A stretch of DNA of 8,772 nt from an uncultured cyanobacterium (GTDB lineage: Bacteria; Cyanobacteriota; Cyanobacteriia; Phormidesmidales; Phormidesmidaceae), in NCBI GenBank assembly GCA_938029995.1, contig CALHGI010000493.1:1-8772 (forward strand), in the 5' to 3' direction. Below are positions 5,881 through 8,772 of the stretch, one piece after another; the first letter of the stretch is position 1, and each line of letters opens with the position of its first letter. Made by a program: the position numbers and the translations under genes. The notes beneath the pieces are model-generated. The model was not told where the DNA came from and made no database searches. It saw only the letters and a list, made by a program, of their open reading frames with translations.

Positions 5881-6179
5881 AAACCGTTAACAACTTAAAT
5901 TTAAAGAACCGTCACTGATTTCAACAGGAAGCATTCCAACAGGAAACATGGGATTAAACCATGAAACCAAAATCTCAGCTTGCACCATGTCCACACTTAC
6001 GGCCATGGTGTTATTACTGATACCGGTATTAACACCCATTTAGTCTATCGACTGGTCTTACCCATCTACCGGCTACATCGGCAAAAGTTGAAATACCACT
6101 TACATAGATGAAGCCTTATCAAAGGTAACTTATTTGCTTTTGAGCGAATATTCTCAGCTCCTCCCCCTTAGTTAAGAAC
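5881..6179. other. Divergent intergenic region between the kinase and RibD-like genes
   Basis: Both neighbours are transcribed outward from these 299 bases, so it should hold two promoters. I see the tandem repeat at 5919-5945 and AT-rich stretches at 5894-5905 and 6110-6160, but no -35/-10 pair good enough to call. I see no small ORF, RNA gene or riboswitch. Confidence 0.45.
5919..5945. repeat. Two tandem copies of TTYCAACAGGAA upstream of the histidine kinase gene, 15-bp period
   Basis: TTTCAACAGGAA (5919-5930) and TTCCAACAGGAA (5934-5945) differ at one base and start 15 bp apart. They lie 39-65 bp before the kinase start codon, where promoter-bound regulators act. CCAACAGGAAACAT (5936-5949) is identical to 1310-1323. 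The pair could be a binding site for a dimeric regulator or a remnant of the MITE-like repeat family. Confidence 0.5.
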
Positions 6180-6959
6180 ATGGTTAAGCACATGTCAGCC
6201 CCAACTCTAAAATCTAGATTGGCTGCTAATCGCCCCCACGTCACTGTTATTTTAGCCATGAGTGTCGATGGCAAAATCAGCGATGCCCATCGCACAGCCG
6301 CTAGGTTTCCATCGACGACCGATCAGCGCCATCTAGAACAACGCTTAGCCACAGCAGATGCCACATTGTTTGGTGCTGGCACCCTGCGGGCCTACGGGAC
6401 CACGGCCCTGATTAAGGATCCCGTTCTATTAGAAACCCGGCGCCAGCTCCAGCAACCGCCCCAACCCGTCCACATTGTCTGCTCCCCCTCAGGGGCGGTC
6501 CCCCCCAATGCTCAATTCTTTAACCAGCCGGTGCCTCGCTGGTTACTAACCACCCTGGCCGGGGCCGAAAAATGGCCGGGGCAGCGGGGCTTTGATCGGG
6601 TTTGGATAGCCCCTAGTCAACCGATTGAAGCGGCCTCAGTTGGGTCGGTACAGTCTGGGGAGGCCTCCACTGGGGCCGATGGGGAATACGATTGGCCAGA
6701 AATTTTACAGGAGCTCCATGGCCTGGGCATGCGCCATTTACTGGTCATGGGTGGGGGCCAGATCGTGGCTAAACTGATGGCCACTGACGTGATCGATGAA
6801 CTGTGGCTCACCCTGTGTCCCCTGATTATCGGCGGTGCCACATCCCCCACCCCCTGCGACGGCGAAGGATTTTCCCTAGATCAGGCTCCCAGATTTACCC
6901 TGAAGTCAACCCAAACCATGGGCGATGAAATCTTTTTAAATTATCAACGGCGGCGATAG
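6180..6959 (+). CDS. RibD C-terminal-domain (dihydrofolate-reductase-like) reductase
   Basis: The 259-residue protein matches the reductase domain of RibD, which reduces 5-amino-6-(5-phosphoribosylamino)uracil with NADPH in riboflavin synthesis. Visible motifs are VTVILAMSVDGKIS (21-34), the ADATLFGAGTLRAYG block (59-73), the nucleotide-binding LLVMGGGQIVAKLM (187-200) and DELWLTLCPLIIGG (206-219). The N-terminal zinc deaminase domain of bifunctional RibD is absent, so this is a stand-alone reductase, a form common in cyanobacteria. True substrate is uncertain because the fold is shared with other pterin and pyrimidine reductases. Residues 147-170 form a Ser/Gly/Ala/Glu-rich stretch that looks like a flexible loop insertion. 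A second ATG at 6192 is an equally plausible start; neither has a clear Shine-Dalgarno site. Confidence 0.85.
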   Translation: MVKHMSAPTLKSRLAANRPHVTVILAMSVDGKISDAHRTAARFPSTTDQRHLEQRLATADATLFGAGTLRAYGTTALIKDPVLLETRRQLQQPPQPVHIVCSPSGAVPPNAQFFNQPVPRWLLTTLAGAEKWPGQRGFDRVWIAPSQPIEAASVGSVQSGEASTGADGEYDWPEILQELHGLGMRHLLVMGGGQIVAKLMATDVIDELWLTLCPLIIGGATSPTPCDGEGFSLDQAPRFTLKSTQTMGDEIFLNYQRRR

Positions 6960-7072
6960 GGCTCCACTGGCCAATTATTTTCCTGGTGCCGTTTGTCACG
7001 GCGACCTCGGTCCCCACTCTTCAGACTAAACGCGCTACATTACCGTAGTGAACTAATACGCTCTGCCACGCA

Positions 7073-8287
7073 ATGGGTATAACCATCACTCCGCCCCAGT
7101 CCCTGACAGACTATACGCTGCGTTGGGTCAACTGCATGGCAGACCTCCCCCAGGCAACCTGGGACCAGATGGCCCAGCCCCTTAAGACGCCCTTTCTGGA
7201 GTGGTTTTGGCTGAACGCCATGGAAACGTCTGGCAGTACCGTAGCCCAAGCGGGCTGGCTGCCCAATCATTTGACCGTATGGTGCCAAGACACCCTGGTG
7301 GCGGCGGCCCCTTTATATCTCAAGGGGCACAGCCGTGGTGAGTTTGTGTTTGACCACCAATGGGCTGATTTAGCGGAGCAGCTGGGGATTGATTACTATC
7401 CCAAACTGCTGGGGATGTCACCGTTTACCCCCGCTGAAGGCTATCGATTTTTGATCGCAGCCGGGGAAGATGAGACGACGCTGACTCGGGTCATGGTGGC
7501 GGCCATCGATCAATTTTGTCGGGAAAATCAGATTTCAGGCTGTCATTTTCTCTATGCGGACCCCACCTGGCGCAGCAACCTGGAATCCCTTGGCTTTCAA
7601 AAATGGCTACACCATAGCTACATTTGGAAAAATGAAGGCTACTCCACCTTTGATGATTATTTGGCCCGATTTAATGCCAACCAGCGGCGCAACATTAAAC
7701 GGGAGCGTAAATCTGTCACTAAGGCCGGACTACATTTTGAGGTACATACTGGGGATGGCCTATCGGATACCCTATGTAATTTGGTTTACGACTTTTACAG
7801 CGATACCTGTGACAAGTTTGGCTGGTGGGGCAGTAAGTATTTAACTCGCCAATTTTTTCAGCAGCTGCATCCAGACTATTGCGATCGCACCGTCGTATTC
7901 GCCGCCTACACCGACGACAGCAACGACCCCATCGGCATGTCCTTTTGCCTCACCAAGGGCGAACGTCTCTACGGACGCTACTGGGGAGCCATGGAAGAAT
8001 ACAACCACCTCCACTTCAACGCCTGCTATTACGAACCCATCGACTGGGCCATCGCCCACGGCATTCAGCTATTTGATCCCGGTGCCGGAGGTCGCCACAA
8101 AAAACGACGCGGTTTTCCCGCAGCGCCCAACTACAGTCTGCATCGGTTCTACCACCCCACCCTGACCCAGGTCCTCGACAACTACATCGGCCGCATCAAT
8201 ACCGCCGAACAACAAGAAATCGAAGCCATCAACGCCGACTTACCCCTCAAGCCCTTACCCCCAGAGCAAGCCCCCGAAGGCCAGTAA
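7073..8287 (+). CDS. FemAB-like / GNAT-fold protein of the DUF482 (COG3146) family
   Basis: The 404-residue protein has the features of the DUF482 family, predicted acyltransferases with two GNAT-like subdomains, related to the FemAB enzymes that add amino acids to peptidoglycan. Motifs include PFLEWFWLNAME (40-51), the basic NANQRRNIKRER (201-212), the central YDFYSDTCDKFGWWGSKYL (239-257), PIGMSFCL (286-293) and the hallmark FDPGAGGRHKKRRGF (334-348). No signal peptide or membrane helix is visible, so it should be cytoplasmic. The acceptor substrate is unknown, and the peptidoglycan role in many annotations is homology-based only. The start ATG has no clear Shine-Dalgarno site; 113 nt separate it from the RibD-like gene. 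Base use changes sharply in the middle of the gene (see findings). Confidence 0.85.
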   Translation: MGITITPPQSLTDYTLRWVNCMADLPQATWDQMAQPLKTPFLEWFWLNAMETSGSTVAQAGWLPNHLTVWCQDTLVAAAPLYLKGHSRGEFVFDHQWADLAEQLGIDYYPKLLGMSPFTPAEGYRFLIAAGEDETTLTRVMVAAIDQFCRENQISGCHFLYADPTWRSNLESLGFQKWLHHSYIWKNEGYSTFDDYLARFNANQRRNIKRERKSVTKAGLHFEVHTGDGLSDTLCNLVYDFYSDTCDKFGWWGSKYLTRQFFQQLHPDYCDRTVVFAAYTDDSNDPIGMSFCLTKGERLYGRYWGAMEEYNHLHFNACYYEPIDWAIAHGIQLFDPGAGGRHKKRRGFPAAPNYSLHRFYHPTLTQVLDNYIGRINTAEQQEIEAINADLPLKPLPPEQAPEGQ

Positions 8288-8290
8288 TAC

Positions 8291-8397
8291 CTTAGTAGCC
8301 GTTGCTGATTTAGGGGCTGAACCGCTCTGAGAATGACGCAATACATCCGAAAGTTCGCAGCTTAAATCATCCCAAGCATCAGCAACGCCTCTTAGTA
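8291..8397. mobile_element. MITE-like element, copy B, with target-site duplication
   Basis: AGCCGTTGCTGAT (8297-8309) and ATCAGCAACGCCT (8378-8390) are inverted repeats matching at 12 of 13 positions. The 94-bp unit is flanked by direct repeats CTTAGT at 8291-8296 and 8391-8396 (7 bp, CTTAGTA, if the shared A is counted). The interior has no ORF and carries a small CGAAAGTTCG dyad at 8348-8357. Size, terminal repeats and target duplication fit a non-autonomous transposon mobilised by a transposase encoded elsewhere. It sits just after the FemAB-like stop codon and before the next gene's upstream region. Confidence 0.72.
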
Positions 8398-8511
8398 AAA
8401 TTGCGGAATTCCCACGGTAGAATATATCTCCACACCCATGGTCCCCTGACGCCGGGACTCGCTGACAGCCATCGCACCTATGTGCGGCAAGCCTTTAACC
8501 GCCCCATCACC

Positions 8512-8772
8512 ATGACCATCAGCCAAAATCTTCGCCCGCTTGCGACTGACCTCAAAACATTAGACGATAAACTATCCAAACGTTTTATTGCCCTGGACCC
8601 AGACGGGTATTTTTTGATCTACCTAGATACCAATCAGGGGCTGATCTGTGCCAAACACTTCACCAATGTCATCAACGACAAAGGCCTTGCCTGTGATCCA
8701 GAAACAGGGAAACCCCTAATAGCCAAGAAAAACGACCAGCCCCGCCAAGAAACTCGCCTCTACCAGGGACGA
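8512..8772 (+). CDS. DUF4346-like protein, N-terminal part (3' end outside window)
   Basis: Starting at ATG 8512, 87 codons stay open to the window end: MTISQNLRPL..., then RFIALDPDGYFLIYLD (about 24-39), GLICAKHFTNVINDKGLACDPETG (about 43-66) and TRLYQGR at the edge. The order 'LD-x-GYFxIxLD ... I-x-A-x-H-(F/Y)-x-N-x-INxKGLxxDPETG ... T-R-x-xxGR' is what I recall from cyanobacterial DUF4346 proteins, whose function is not established. The frame stays open well upstream and a GTG at 8482 would add ten residues, but the ATG fits better where conservation begins. No Shine-Dalgarno site precedes it. A weak promoter candidate lies at 8401-8430 (TTGCGG, 18 nt, TATATC). Confidence 0.65.
   Translation, partial: MTISQNLRPLATDLKTLDDKLSKRFIALDPDGYFLIYLDTNQGLICAKHFTNVINDKGLACDPETGKPLIAKKNDQPRQETRLYQGR

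Noticed and set aside
6988..7002. GCCGT-TTGTC-ACGGC hairpin after the RibD-like gene
   Set aside because: A 5-bp stem without a T-run is expected by chance in GC-rich spacer; too weak to call a terminator.
8482..8511. Earlier GTG start for the DUF4346-like protein
   Set aside because: No Shine-Dalgarno site supports it and the added residues show no family similarity that I recognise, so the ATG at 8512 is kept.

Overview
The window looks like chromosomal DNA from a cyanobacterium. The evidence is a cyanobacterial-type RNase P RNA gene, four copies of the HIP1 octamer GCGATCGC (all inside coding sequence), protein families that look typically cyanobacterial, and start codons that mostly lack strong Shine-Dalgarno sites. 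I cannot name the genus from the sequence alone. I see no phage, plasmid, CRISPR or defence genes. The accessory signal lies in the spacers: small inverted-repeat elements, dyads and short tandem repeats.

Layout. (1) 1-454: the 3' third of a MATE-family efflux transporter, cut by the window edge. (2) 455-861: a spacer with a terminator-like stem-loop and promoter-like motifs, then a small stand-alone STAS-domain protein (862-1149) that lacks the usual phosphorylatable serine. (3) 1150-1551: a spacer holding a ~100-bp MITE-like element and a large nested palindrome that abuts the RNase P RNA promoter. (4) 1552-1976: rnpB, followed about 50 nt later by rnc (RNase III, 2028-2789) and then a Gfo/Idh/MocA-family oxidoreductase (2827-3837). 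All three are on the plus strand and closely spaced, so two RNA-processing enzymes may share transcription. (5) 3883-5880: on the minus strand and convergent with the oxidoreductase, a membrane histidine kinase with a large extracytoplasmic sensor region, HAMP, HisKA and HATPase domains. (6) 5881-6179: a divergent spacer with a 15-bp-period tandem repeat. (7) 6180-6959: a RibD C-terminal-domain reductase. 7073-8287: a FemAB-like/GNAT-fold DUF482 (COG3146) protein. (8) 8291-8397: a well-formed 94-bp MITE-like element with a target duplication. From 8512: the start of a DUF4346-like protein that runs off the end.

The protein genes are ordinary cyanobacterial chromosomal genes and do not form one obvious pathway. 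The least-explained signals are the nested palindrome wrapping the rnpB promoter, the heptanucleotide repeats at the start of rnc, the related MITE-like elements at both ends of the window, and an abrupt change of third-position base use inside the FemAB-like gene exactly at a HIP1 octamer. I did not find a clearly new multi-gene system.
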